64,000 bases of DNA from Kiloniella spongiae (GTDB lineage Bacteria; Pseudomonadota; Alphaproteobacteria; Kiloniellales; Kiloniellaceae), in assembly GCF_001026905.1 (NCBI RefSeq), contig NZ_LAQL01000002.1, positions 496,001 through 560,000 of the forward strand, in the 5' to 3' direction. Of the stretch, positions 17,914-26,415 are shown one piece after another (the stretch's first letter is position 1; every line of letters starts with the position of its first letter). The notes beneath the pieces are model-generated. The model did no database searches and was not told the DNA's origin. It worked only from the letters and a program-made list of their open reading frames with translations. The position numbers and the translations under genes were made by a program.

Positions 17914-18803
17914 TGTTTGGGAACAAAAACGATGTGCCTCTCGACAGAGACGCATCCAGCAGGTTTTTACCTTGGTTGATCGCCATGATGGTTTATCTGG
18001 CCACCATGTCGCTGATTATCGCAATCACAATGAACAAACTTGCCAATCGCTGGGACCAGGGTCTTTCAAGTAGCTTAACAATACAAATTCCTGCCGAACC
18101 TTCCGCAGAAAAGCGTCGAACCCTAGAAAAACAACTCAAAACCTTTATTACGAAGATCGAAAACCTGGATAATATTTCACGGGTTGAACAGCTAAATGAC
18201 ACCGAGTTAAACAAACTTATGGAACCCTGGTTAGGCAAGGATATATTACTTCATGATTTACCTATTCCTTACCTGATCTCAATCGAACTAGACAGTTCCA
18301 GCGCCAAAACAATTGATGAAATAAAGCTTATTCTGGCACAAGATATTCCTAATGCCAGTGTTGATGATCATCAACGATGGCTTGGCAATCTGTTAGGCCT
18401 AACCAAAATCATTCAAATCATTGCCCTACTGGTCGTAATCTTGGTTGGCGGAGCAGCAGCCTTAATGGTTATTCTCGTCACTCGTATGGGCCTCGCGATT
18501 CATCGTCAGGTTGTTGAACTTTTCCACCATATGGGTGCACATGATTCATACATCGCTTCACGCTTTCAGTTTCACGCCTTGAAGCTCAGCATCGTCGGCG
18601 GCCTTTCAGGACTACTTCTTGCGGGCATCACAGTTGCCAGCTTCAGTTCTCTATTAGGACAGGCAAATAGTGCTATTCTTCCGACACTCACATTCACTTC
18701 TGGTGAATGGGGTTTACTCTTATTAATGCCATTATCTGCTTCTTTAATTGCAATGATGACCGCTAGGTTAACTGTATTAAGAAGTTTGGCTTTAATGCCG
18801 TAA
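17913..18803 (+). CDS. ftsX: Cell division protein FtsX
   Basis: FtsX is the membrane partner of FtsE; its extracytoplasmic loop recruits peptidoglycan hydrolase activators. The 296-residue protein has a membrane helix at about 22-44 and a large extracytoplasmic loop (45-165). Three more helices lie at about 172-195, 220-245 and 265-290, the usual FtsX topology. It is coupled to ftsE by a one-base TAATG overlap and is followed by a YdcF-like gene 21 nt later. Confidence 0.93.
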   Translation: MFGNKNDVPLDRDASSRFLPWLIAMMVYLATMSLIIAITMNKLANRWDQGLSSSLTIQIPAEPSAEKRRTLEKQLKTFITKIENLDNISRVEQLNDTELNKLMEPWLGKDILLHDLPIPYLISIELDSSSAKTIDEIKLILAQDIPNASVDDHQRWLGNLLGLTKIIQIIALLVVILVGGAAALMVILVTRMGLAIHRQVVELFHHMGAHDSYIASRFQFHALKLSIVGGLSGLLLAGITVASFSSLLGQANSAILPTLTFTSGEWGLLLLMPLSASLIAMMTARLTVLRSLALMP

Positions 18804-18824
18804 TGATCAGGGAAGACTTTTTCG

Positions 18825-19454
18825 TTGTTCAATAAACCTATTCGTAAAAGATATGTTCTTTTAAAGCTCGGATCCTTCATCACCGTCGCTGTCCTATTAT
18901 CATGCGTGCTTGGTTTTTTCTGGTTTGCAACCAACCTGCCAGAAGAAGTCACAAATGATACAGAAGCAGCCGATGTTATTGTTGTACTGACAGGGGGAAG
19001 TGACCGCATAAACACTGGCCTTGATTTATTAGAACTCGGTACAGCCAAAAAACTTTTCATATCAGGCGTTTATAAAGGCGTTGAAGTTCAGGAACTTCTG
19101 AGATTATCACAGCGTGCGCCCAAAAATTTGGAATGTTGTGTCAAACTGGGATATCAGGCCGATGACACGCGGGGAAATGCACTCGAAAGCCAAAACTGGA
19201 TCGAAGAAGAGGGCTACAGCTCATTACGACTTGTCACAGCCGCCTACCATATGCCAAGAAGTCTTCTGGAATTCAGAAATGCGATGCCGAACATTAAAAT
19301 TCTGCCTCACCCTGTCTTTCCGCAACATGTGAAACAAAAAGACTGGTGGCTCTGGCCCGGTAGCATGACCTTGATTTTATCAGAATATGTTAAGTTTCTG
19401 ATGGCTCATGTCAGGATCTGGCTTGAAGATTTACAGGCAATATTGATTGGATAA
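18825..19454 (+). CDS. YdcF/SanA-family (DUF218) membrane-anchored protein
   Basis: This is a 209-residue protein with one N-terminal membrane helix (about 13-35) and a DUF218 domain. The domain shows ADVIVVLTGGSDRINTGLDLL, ISGVYKG, DTRGNALESQNWI and VTAAYHMPRSLLEF, the usual motifs of the SanA/ElyC/YdcF family. E. coli relatives affect envelope integrity and lipid carrier use; the activity is unproven. The start is TTG at 18825, supported by AGGGAAG at 18809-18815. Its place after ftsEX and before plsC suggests an envelope role. Confidence 0.85.
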   Translation: MFNKPIRKRYVLLKLGSFITVAVLLSCVLGFFWFATNLPEEVTNDTEAADVIVVLTGGSDRINTGLDLLELGTAKKLFISGVYKGVEVQELLRLSQRAPKNLECCVKLGYQADDTRGNALESQNWIEEEGYSSLRLVTAAYHMPRSLLEFRNAMPNIKILPHPVFPQHVKQKDWWLWPGSMTLILSEYVKFLMAHVRIWLEDLQAILIG

Positions 19455-19461
19455 AGACCCG

Positions 19462-20193
19462 ATGATTTTTTTAAGATCCCTTACGTTCAATATTTGCTAT
19501 TTAATCTGGTGCGCCATTTTCTTCACGCCATGCCTTATACTCATGGTTTTTCCACAGCGATTTATGTTACAGGCAGGACACTACTGGGCGCTTGTAATTT
19601 TCTGGTTGCTCAAGGTCATCTGCGGCACCACCTATGAAATTCGCGGACAAGAGAATATCCCCAAAGAAGGTGGCTTTTTGCTGGTCAGCAAGCATCAATC
19701 TGCATGGGAAACCATTGCTTTAATGGCTTTCTCAGACAACCCCTGCTTTATTCTGAAAAGAGAACTCCTGATGATACCTTTTTTTGGATGGTATTTATGG
19801 AAAGGCGGCGTTGTTGCCATTAATCGCAAGGCGGGAATCAAAGCGCTTCGCCAGATGATTAAGGAAGCAAAAGAGCCCTTGGACAATGGCCGTCCGGTTA
19901 TCATCTTTCCCGAGGGAACACGAGCAACCCCGCATCAGGAACCAAACTATCAGACCGGAATTATCGCGCTCTACAGTGGCTTGAATGTTCCTGTTTGTCC
20001 TGCTGCTGTAAATTCGGGATTATTCTGGGGCAAAGATGCTTTTGTTAAAAAGCCCGGGAACATTGTACTGGAATACCTGCCTGTTATCCCCGCGGGTCTT
20101 AACAAGAAAGTGTTCATGAAAACAATGCAGGACACCATTGAGAACGCCAGTAATCGCCTTATGAACGAAGCTGAACAGAAACAAGAGGCGTAA
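19462..20193 (+). CDS. plsC: 1-acyl-sn-glycerol-3-phosphate acyltransferase
   Basis: PlsC acylates lysophosphatidic acid to phosphatidic acid in the inner membrane. The protein (243 residues from this start) has an N-terminal membrane segment and the acyltransferase motif KHQSAWET, an HX4D-type site with Glu in place of the usual Asp. This variant occurs in related alphaproteobacteria. FPEGTR and a later PVCPAAVNSG motif are also seen. The ATG at 19462 gives the typical MIFLRSL start. A TTG at 19447 would overlap the upstream gene. The next gene begins directly after the stop codon. Confidence 0.9.
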   Translation: MIFLRSLTFNICYLIWCAIFFTPCLILMVFPQRFMLQAGHYWALVIFWLLKVICGTTYEIRGQENIPKEGGFLLVSKHQSAWETIALMAFSDNPCFILKRELLMIPFFGWYLWKGGVVAINRKAGIKALRQMIKEAKEPLDNGRPVIIFPEGTRATPHQEPNYQTGIIALYSGLNVPVCPAAVNSGLFWGKDAFVKKPGNIVLEYLPVIPAGLNKKVFMKTMQDTIENASNRLMNEAEQKQEA

Positions 20194-20400
20194 ATGGCAA
20201 AGCCACGGAAATGTCCAAAATGTTCAACAGAAATCGGTATTGACGAAGACATCTGTTACGCCTGTGGTGAGAATGTTCCCTTTAACCATCCTTGGTACAT
20301 AATGCCCGTAGGGGGCATTATTGTTATTGGTCTCTTCTGGCTTCTGACTGATTTTGATGCACTGATCCAATACGTAATGCAAAGCATCCCCGATAAATAA
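20194..20400 (+). CDS. Small zinc-ribbon membrane protein
   Basis: This is a 68-residue protein. Two CxxC pairs (CPKC at about 8-11, CYAC at about 22-25) form a likely zinc ribbon. One transmembrane helix follows (about 36-52, MPVGGIIVIGLFWLL). It begins at the base after the plsC stop codon, so it is certainly in that operon. The function is unknown. The layout is a miniature of the larger zinc-ribbon membrane protein at 16.2-17.0 kb, but no homology is visible beyond the ribbon. Confidence 0.75.
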   Translation: MAKPRKCPKCSTEIGIDEDICYACGENVPFNHPWYIMPVGGIIVIGLFWLLTDFDALIQYVMQSIPDK

Positions 20401-20519
20401 AGCCAGGCAAATGAAACAAAACTCCCCCAAAACATTCAAAACGCACAGGCAACAGGAATAAATCTATAGCCATCGTTTTAGGTATCGTGATTTTTCTTTA
20501 GATCACTGCTTCTCTAATA

Positions 20520-21110
20520 TCAGGGAATGTGTTTTTGCGCATCAACCACGTTATTCAAAAGGTCTTCAAGGCCGGGATCATCAATACTCAGTGCTTTGAG
20601 ATGGGAGACGGTATTTTCAAGATACTCAATACATTTACCACTACTGCCTACACCCTGTAGAATGTGTGCAATCAGTTGTTGATTATTTAAGCGACCTGCA
20701 TATTGATCATGCTTTGTGTCCGCGACAAACGTTGCCGCAATTACCTTCTCTCCTGATTTCAGAGAGATCTCATACCATCCAGGATGATACACGCCTGAAA
20801 TCATTTCTCGTTCAAAAAGATAATCCATCACCACAGCACGTTCTGCCGCAGGAACTTTATAAGCCATTCCAACACAGGAACCGCCTTCATCCAGCCCGAG
20901 AACAAGTCCCGGACATTCTGGTGTTCCACGGTAAAAGAAAGAATAGATACAAAAATGCCGATGAAAGCCATTCAACACAGCAGGCTGGACCTCGATATGT
21001 GGGAAACCGGGGTTCCACATTAAGGAGCCATAACCAAATACCCAGAAATCCTGGCCCTCTTCGAGCGGTAATTTCGAATCATAAAAGGCCCTTAATTCAG
21101 GGGTCGACAT
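20520..21110 (-). CDS. ChaC-like gamma-glutamylcyclotransferase
   Basis: ChaC-type enzymes cleave glutathione to 5-oxoproline and Cys-Gly. The 196-residue protein has FWVFGYGSLMWNPGF, the glycine-rich substrate loop, and the catalytic glutamate region YLFEREMISGVYHPGW. RGTPECPGLVLGL and GMAYKVP also fit. It is convergent with the small zinc-ribbon gene and divergent from the DUF2125 gene. Confidence 0.9.
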   Translation of the reverse strand: MSTPELRAFYDSKLPLEEGQDFWVFGYGSLMWNPGFPHIEVQPAVLNGFHRHFCIYSFFYRGTPECPGLVLGLDEGGSCVGMAYKVPAAERAVVMDYLFEREMISGVYHPGWYEISLKSGEKVIAATFVADTKHDQYAGRLNNQQLIAHILQGVGSSGKCIEYLENTVSHLKALSIDDPGLEDLLNNVVDAQKHIP

Positions 21111-21234
21111 TGCTCTGTTTCTCCGAATCGTCTATGGCTTAGGGAAAGGTGAGTGTAACGATTGCTTATCAAAACGAAAAGCGACGCCCACAATTAAAAT
21201 GATTTAGTTCCACAGAACCAAGGGTCGAGATAAA

Positions 21235-22296
21235 ATGATGGTAGATACTGACAAAAGCGTCCGTCAGTCATCAAGCATTGCAAAGAAGCTGATCACATCT
21301 GGTCTGATCTTATGCCTACTCTGCCTTTCCTTTTCTGTTGCCTTTTGGTTTTGGGCAGCAAATCAGATGGAAACAAGCCTGAATCGGTGGAGTGAAAAAC
21401 AACGATCCCGAGGATTTGAGATTTCACATAGTCCTCTATCCGTAAGCGGTTTTCCCTTTCTGGTTCGCGCAGAGTTGGAAGAAGCACGGATAAAATCCCC
21501 CGAAGGGTGGTATTGGCAAACATCTCGTCTCAGCGCAGAAGCAACGCCCTGGTCGCCTTTGAGCATGATCATAGACCTCAGCGCAAACCATATCATTGAT
21601 GGCCTTCCAAACAATCACCCCGCCATAACGATCGAAAGTGAATGGGCAAAATCTACTGCCCAGCTAACCCTGGAAGGTGAGTTACTCAACGCCCGCCTTC
21701 AGGCAGATAAACTCGTTATCACGCGTAAAAGTCATCACCCACTCACAGTGGCGACACTGGACACAACACTAGGCCCCCTGAAACCAGCGTCGGCCGGTAA
21801 TTCGCTTCAAGAATTCAATATTTTAATCAAAGCACAGGATATTAATCATCCAGAGTTGAACAAAACACCTTTAGAGAGCCCGATATCCCAATTGAATCTG
21901 GATGGCACGCTTTATGGTGCAATTCCAAAAACCAAGCTCAAAAAAGCTCTCCATATATGGCGAGATACTGGTGGATTTTTATCTCTACATGATATGAGCT
22001 TACGCTGGGGACCTCTCTTGCTGGATGCCAGGGGAAAAATAACCGTGGACAACCAACTCAGACCTTCGGGGCATCTTGATAGCAGGATTGAAGGAGCTGG
22101 TGCAGTTGTCAAAAAGCTTGAAAAAACTGGCATTATAAACAAAGGCCAAAGCTTTGGCATAAAGCTATCATTAGCCGCTTTAGGAAAAACAAATGAACGC
22201 GGGCGCCATGAAATAGCAGTTCCGCTTATTATGAAAGATGGCTGGCTATCAATTGGCCCCGTTACATTACTTCGCCTACCGCCTGTCTCCCAATAG
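21235..22296 (+). CDS. DUF2125 family protein
   Basis: This is a 353-residue protein with an N-terminal signal anchor (about 20-42) and a long beta-rich extracytoplasmic domain. The segment SLNRWSEKQRSRGFEISHSPLSVSGFPF is characteristic of DUF2125, an alphaproteobacterial family of unknown function that resembles AsmA/YdgA-type envelope proteins. The start is one of two adjacent Met codons (21235, 21238) after GGTCGAGATAAA. A strong bidirectional terminator follows, before the convergent prephenate dehydrogenase gene. Confidence 0.8.
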   Translation: MMVDTDKSVRQSSSIAKKLITSGLILCLLCLSFSVAFWFWAANQMETSLNRWSEKQRSRGFEISHSPLSVSGFPFLVRAELEEARIKSPEGWYWQTSRLSAEATPWSPLSMIIDLSANHIIDGLPNNHPAITIESEWAKSTAQLTLEGELLNARLQADKLVITRKSHHPLTVATLDTTLGPLKPASAGNSLQEFNILIKAQDINHPELNKTPLESPISQLNLDGTLYGAIPKTKLKKALHIWRDTGGFLSLHDMSLRWGPLLLDARGKITVDNQLRPSGHLDSRIEGAGAVVKKLEKTGIINKGQSFGIKLSLAALGKTNERGRHEIAVPLIMKDGWLSIGPVTLLRLPPVSQ

Positions 22297-22305
22297 ATAA
22301 CTCTT

Positions 22306-22345
22306 AATAAAAGAGCTCACTTCAAAAGAAGTGAGCTCTTTTATT
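22306..22345. terminator. Bidirectional terminator between DUF2125 and tyrA
   Basis: A perfect 18-bp stem pairs 22306-22323 with 22328-22345 around an AAAA loop, with TTTTATT and its mirror at the ends. It serves both convergent genes and reaches to within 5 nt of the tyrA stop codon. Confidence 0.85.
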
Positions 22346-22349
22346 ACAA

Positions 22350-23282
22350 TCAATCCTGAGGACTATCAGGCTCTCGAGCATCAAACGTACCCGCCTGATG
22401 AGCATCAACAATGCCACGGCGTATATCACGGGTTTTCCGAAAGCGATCTTCCAGGACGTCCCCTTCGCCCCATCTCACAGCTCTCTGCAACACGGATAGG
22501 TCCTCGGAAAATCTTTGCAGCATTTCCAGAACGGCTTCGCGATTATTCAAAAACACATCACGCCACATAATGGGATCAGAGGCGGCAATACGCGTAAAGT
22601 CGCGAAAACCACCCGCTGAAAACTTCACAACATCAGCCTGTTGAGTTTCCTCTAGATCCGTTGCCGTCCCCACGATTGTGTATGCGATCAAGTGTGGTAA
22701 ATGAGACGTAATGGCCAAAACCTTATCATGATGATGAGCCGTCATTGTCTCTACCATGCTGCCCATAGCAGCCCAGTAATCAGTAATACGATCAAGCGCC
22801 TTGCTATTGGTTCCGGGAACAGGCGTTAAAATACACCAGCGACCTTCAAACAATTCTGCAAATCCGGCCTCGGGGCCTGAATGCTCTGTACCTGCAATCG
22901 GATGCCCCGGAACAAAATGCACACCATCAGGTAAATGCGGTCCCACGTCACGAATAACAGACTCTTTGACCGAACCAACATCCGTGACGATTGCCCCTTC
23001 TTTCAAGGCCGGAGCCATAGCACAGGCCAAATCATCATAGGTACTAACCGGCGTACAAAGGATAACCAGATCAGCATCAACCACAGCTTCAGCAGGTGTT
23101 TCATAAACGGCATCGACCAAACCTAACCGCATGGCTGTGTCTCGTGTACTTTGGCTACGAGCACAGGCGGTAATTTCTTTCGCCAAGCCATTCTTGCGAG
23201 TTGCGCGGGCTAGGGACGAGCCAATCAGCCCAATCCCGACCAGCGCGATTTTATTAAACAGTGGTTCTTTTTTTTCAGTCAT
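22350..23282 (-). CDS. tyrA: Prephenate/arogenate dehydrogenase
   Basis: This enzyme oxidatively decarboxylates prephenate (or arogenate) in tyrosine synthesis. The 310-residue protein has the Rossmann motif ALVGIGLIGSSLARA near residue 13, TDVGSVKE, and the catalytic HFVPGHPIAGTEHSG with its two histidines. SHLPHLIAY is also seen. Its start codon overlaps the end of hisC by 8 nt, so it is the last gene of the chorismate mutase-hisC-tyrA operon. Cyclohexadienyl dehydrogenase (TyrC) is an equally valid name. No chorismate mutase domain is fused here. Confidence 0.92.
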   Translation of the reverse strand: MTEKKEPLFNKIALVGIGLIGSSLARATRKNGLAKEITACARSQSTRDTAMRLGLVDAVYETPAEAVVDADLVILCTPVSTYDDLACAMAPALKEGAIVTDVGSVKESVIRDVGPHLPDGVHFVPGHPIAGTEHSGPEAGFAELFEGRWCILTPVPGTNSKALDRITDYWAAMGSMVETMTAHHHDKVLAITSHLPHLIAYTIVGTATDLEETQQADVVKFSAGGFRDFTRIAASDPIMWRDVFLNNREAVLEMLQRFSEDLSVLQRAVRWGEGDVLEDRFRKTRDIRRGIVDAHQAGTFDAREPDSPQD

Positions 23283-24357
23283 TGATAAATGCGGTGAGAC
23301 TATCGACCACCACCCTCATCTCATCTTCGGTTCCGATTGAAATACGTATATGTTCTGCCAATCCATAGGCCGACATACCACGCACCAGAACGCCTTTATT
23401 TTTCAGGAATGTCAGAGCAGCTGCGGCACGTTCGCCAGAACCAAAGTTCACAAGAACAAAGTTGCCAACAGAATCATGCGTCACCAAACCAAGTTCAGAC
23501 ACCTGTTGGCGGAACCAGTTAAGCAGACGACTATTAAGCTCTTTTGATCGGGCAATGTGTTCTTTGTCCTTGATCGCGGCAACACCAGCGGACTGTGCCG
23601 CCAAGCTGACATTAAACGGTCCGCGAACACGGTTAAGAACATCAGCAACTTCTGTGGAACAGTAGGCCCATCCCAAGCGAAGCGACGCAAGACCGTGGAT
23701 CTTAGAGAAGGTGCGTGTCATGACAACATTGTCATTCTCTTCAACCAAGATCGCACCACTAATGTAATCCGCGTTATCGACATATTCACAATAGGCTGCA
23801 TCGATAACCAGAAGCACATCATCCCGTAATTCAGCACGCAGCTTGCGCAGTTCTGTTTCCGTAACATAGCTTCCGGTTGGATTGTTCGGGTTTGCCAAGA
23901 ACATAATGCGCGTTTTATCCGTCACAGCTGCCAGCATGGCATCAACATCAATACGCAGATCTTTTTCCCCGGCTTTGACAGGAACACCACCGGCAATCTT
24001 GGTCCCAATAGGATACATTAAAAAGCCGTGTTCATTATAAACGACTTCATCATCAACACCGACATATGCGTTAATCAAAAGACCTAACAATTCATCAGAA
24101 CCGGCCCCGCACACAATTCTGTCTGCGTCCAGATCTTCTGCTTCTGCAATCCCTGTTCTCAGTAAATAAGAGCCGCCGTCCGGATATCGATGAAGGTCTT
24201 CTGCAATCGCTAGATAAGCTTTCTTAGCCGTGTCTGAAGCACCAAGTGGGTTTTCATTCGAAGCCAAGCGGCAAATCCGATCGACACCTTCAACTTTAGA
24301 TTCTCCACCAACATATGGGGATACATCCATAATTCCGGGTTGCGGTTTTAAAGCCAT
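23275..24357 (-). CDS. hisC: Histidinol-phosphate aminotransferase (aromatic aminotransferase)
   Basis: HisC is a fold type I PLP aminotransferase. The 360-residue protein has LASNENPLGAS, FLANPNNPTGSYV, the PLP lysine in TFSKIHGLASLRLGW and the arginine anchor HIRISIGT. In this operon, between chorismate mutase and prephenate dehydrogenase, it probably works on aromatic substrates (4-hydroxyphenylpyruvate, phenylpyruvate) as well as or instead of imidazole acetol phosphate. A separate histidine operon copy may exist outside the window. Confidence 0.9.
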   Translation of the reverse strand: MALKPQPGIMDVSPYVGGESKVEGVDRICRLASNENPLGASDTAKKAYLAIAEDLHRYPDGGSYLLRTGIAEAEDLDADRIVCGAGSDELLGLLINAYVGVDDEVVYNEHGFLMYPIGTKIAGGVPVKAGEKDLRIDVDAMLAAVTDKTRIMFLANPNNPTGSYVTETELRKLRAELRDDVLLVIDAAYCEYVDNADYISGAILVEENDNVVMTRTFSKIHGLASLRLGWAYCSTEVADVLNRVRGPFNVSLAAQSAGVAAIKDKEHIARSKELNSRLLNWFRQQVSELGLVTHDSVGNFVLVNFGSGERAAAALTFLKNKGVLVRGMSAYGLAEHIRISIGTEDEMRVVVDSLTAFIND

Positions 24358-24409
24358 TGTAAAAACTCTCTTATTTTACTGAATAGTTATCGGCAACGTA
24401 CCGACGAAA

Positions 24410-25255
24410 TTATGCGCCCATTAACGGAACGGCATAACCACCGATTGTCCAGGCATGTGTAATCCTCTGATCAGACAATTCGGCTAGTTTGGCCAGGCGC
24501 TCATCGCCCGGGGCCACATAGTCATCCACCTCGATCAGTTGCAAACAAACTGATGGATCAGGCGTATGAATCTGAATGTTAATTGGTTTCAAGTCAGATT
24601 TTTCCAACAAACTCGTCAAGGTCGAACGGGACAAAGGTTCAGCAGATTCGACCACGATATAACTGCGATCATGATCTGTTCTTTCCTGCGCGCCCAATCC
24701 AACGATAACGGCCTCTGGTCCATCCGTACTAGACATCTGATAAAACGGTAAGCGTGCAATAATTCTGGCGTTCGTTGCAGCTTCACCCTGAGCAAGAGAA
24801 AGCCACCAGGGATTACCTTCGCCGGCCTGCGGCAAAGGAAGAACGCCCGCCGTTGCATCACCATCTGTGACTTCCCGAAGAACACTCATTACGGTCTGTC
24901 GACTGGAAATCGGCGTTTCCATGCCAAAATGTTCCCGTGCCAGATCGTAGTAAGTATTATCGGCTTCGGGGACATGCACAGAAACTGAAAATCTGCTTTC
25001 CAACTGTAATGTACTTGCAAAAATTTCTCGCCAAAGGCGGACAATCGCGGATTTGGGAAGAATACCGTCATGCCGTTTGACAAGACAGCGTAAAACTTCC
25101 GCTTCTCTTCCCGCATTAAGACTTGTAGAAGATTTTCCTTTTTCCTGAACGACAGACTGGACAACCTCTGCCCGTCTCATAAGAAGATCATGAAGTTGGT
25201 TATCAATATCGTCAATCTGGCTTCGTAAAGAAGAAAGTTTATCTTTTTCAGACAT
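24410..25255 (-). CDS. Chorismate mutase with C-terminal prephenate dehydratase-like remnant
   Basis: The 281-residue protein starts with an AroQ-type chorismate mutase domain (residues 1-90: LRSQIDDIDNQLHDLLMRRA, later EVLRCLVKRHDGILPKSAIVRLWREIF). It converts chorismate to prephenate. The remaining 190 residues contain scraps that recall prephenate dehydratase (YDLAREHFG, TAGVLPLPQ) and an ACT-like end. The dehydratase catalytic TRF motif and the regulatory ESRP/GALV motifs are not visible. It is probably a mutase with a decayed or regulatory C-terminal half, as seen in other Rhodospirillales. First gene of the operon with hisC and tyrA. Confidence 0.8.
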   Translation of the reverse strand: MSEKDKLSSLRSQIDDIDNQLHDLLMRRAEVVQSVVQEKGKSSTSLNAGREAEVLRCLVKRHDGILPKSAIVRLWREIFASTLQLESRFSVSVHVPEADNTYYDLAREHFGMETPISSRQTVMSVLREVTDGDATAGVLPLPQAGEGNPWWLSLAQGEAATNARIIARLPFYQMSSTDGPEAVIVGLGAQERTDHDRSYIVVESAEPLSRSTLTSLLEKSDLKPINIQIHTPDPSVCLQLIEVDDYVAPGDERLAKLAELSDQRITHAWTIGGYAVPLMGA

Positions 25256-25459
25256 AATTTTTAAAGGCCTGTGATTCTCTATTCCAGAGAAGAGATAGAC
25301 ATAGCGAAGTCAAAAAGTAAAAGGAAAGATTCAGGAATTTAGCACTGTTTCACGTCTGATTATCACCAAAGGTCCCTAACAAAGAAGCGTAACAGAGACA
25401 CGCCTTGTTCTAAACCGAGTTTCCAGCTGCCAACTTCAGGCTAAAGGTAAAATTTGAGA

Positions 25460-26230
25460 TCACGAATCTTGCTGCGACTTTGATACACGGTCAGCATTTG
25501 ATGTATTTTGAAAAGCCTGAGGAGCACTCACCAGGCTCGGGCGGCGAATACTTTGAACTTTTTTCGGTGTTCCCGGAACATATAACTGCTTGCCAGCCTC
25601 AACAGTCAAAACACCTGCAAAGGTTGGGAAGAACCTTTTACCCATTCTCTCCCAAGCTGGTGCCGATTGAAGAAATGTTAGACGCTGACTTGGCGGCACA
25701 TAAAGCGAGCGGTTGGTACGCATCGGTACGAATAGCGTATCGTTCAAAAGCTGTGAAATTTGTGACCGGCTAAAGGGATGCCCCCAGCCAAAGGGCGTTT
25801 TATCCACACGTGCCCAAATACCTCGTCTATTCGGAGCAACAATTAACAATCGGCCGTCGCCTGTCAGAACACGCCATATTTCCCTCAGCATATCCCGCAG
25901 GTATTCACTGCTTTCCAGGCCGTGGACCAGCAAGACCCGGTCAATAGAATAATCTGGCAGAGGAAGTTTTGTTTCATCCACCAAGGACGTCTTGCCTGGT
26001 CCGCCACGGGGCCAGTGACAGACACCTTGCGACGCAGGCATAAAGGCCAACACTCGGTCAGCTTCATCTTCGAATTGTGTGAGATAGGGCGTGGTATAGC
26101 CAAGCCCCAGAACTGACTTACCTTTCAGATTTTTCCAATGATCACGAATATTTCCACGGATGACGTGTGCGGCGGTCTCCCCCAATCGGGTGCCGTAAAA
26201 TCCCTGAAGATCAACAACGTCAGTCCACAT
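25460..26230 (-). CDS. Class I SAM-dependent methyltransferase
   Basis: This is a 256-residue protein. The SAM-binding glycine motif is SVLGLGYTTPYL (about residue 40), followed by an acidic loop. The post-motif SIDRVLLVHGLES and LREIWRVLTGDGRLLIVAPNRRG are typical of the methyltransferase 11 superfamily. The C-terminus is basic. The substrate is unknown. The gene lies divergent from gloB, an arrangement often seen in alphaproteobacteria, and upstream of the chorismate mutase operon but separated from it by about 200 nt with nothing recognisable. Confidence 0.85.
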   Translation of the reverse strand: MWTDVVDLQGFYGTRLGETAAHVIRGNIRDHWKNLKGKSVLGLGYTTPYLTQFEDEADRVLAFMPASQGVCHWPRGGPGKTSLVDETKLPLPDYSIDRVLLVHGLESSEYLRDMLREIWRVLTGDGRLLIVAPNRRGIWARVDKTPFGWGHPFSRSQISQLLNDTLFVPMRTNRSLYVPPSQRLTFLQSAPAWERMGKRFFPTFAGVLTVEAGKQLYVPGTPKKVQSIRRPSLVSAPQAFQNTSNADRVSKSQQDS

Positions 26231-26372
26231 TATTTTCCCTGCTTCTCACTTAATGTTTTCTGTCGCCAAAAACCAGCGACAGAGATCATAACCAAAAATA
26301 AAAACGATGGTCGATCTTTAAAACATAGGGCGCTAAGATCACCTTAACAAATGAAAAGCCAAAAACACTTCT

Positions 26373-26394
26373 CGCTTGCGAACTATCGCAAGCG
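26373..26394 (+). promoter_or_regulatory. Perfect hairpin in the gloB leader
   Basis: CGCTTGCGA (26373-26381), loop ACTA, TCGCAAGCG (26386-26394) form a perfect 9-bp palindrome. It ends 21 nt before the gloB start codon. No T-run follows on either side, so it is not a normal terminator. It may be an operator or a 5' UTR stem near the ribosome site. Confidence 0.4.
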
Positions 26395-26415
26395 TTCAAT
26401 TGGGACAAATATACA

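Noticed and set aside
20666-21142. 158-codon plus-strand ORF over ChaC
   Set aside because: Antisense to a well-supported ChaC-family gene, with no start signal.
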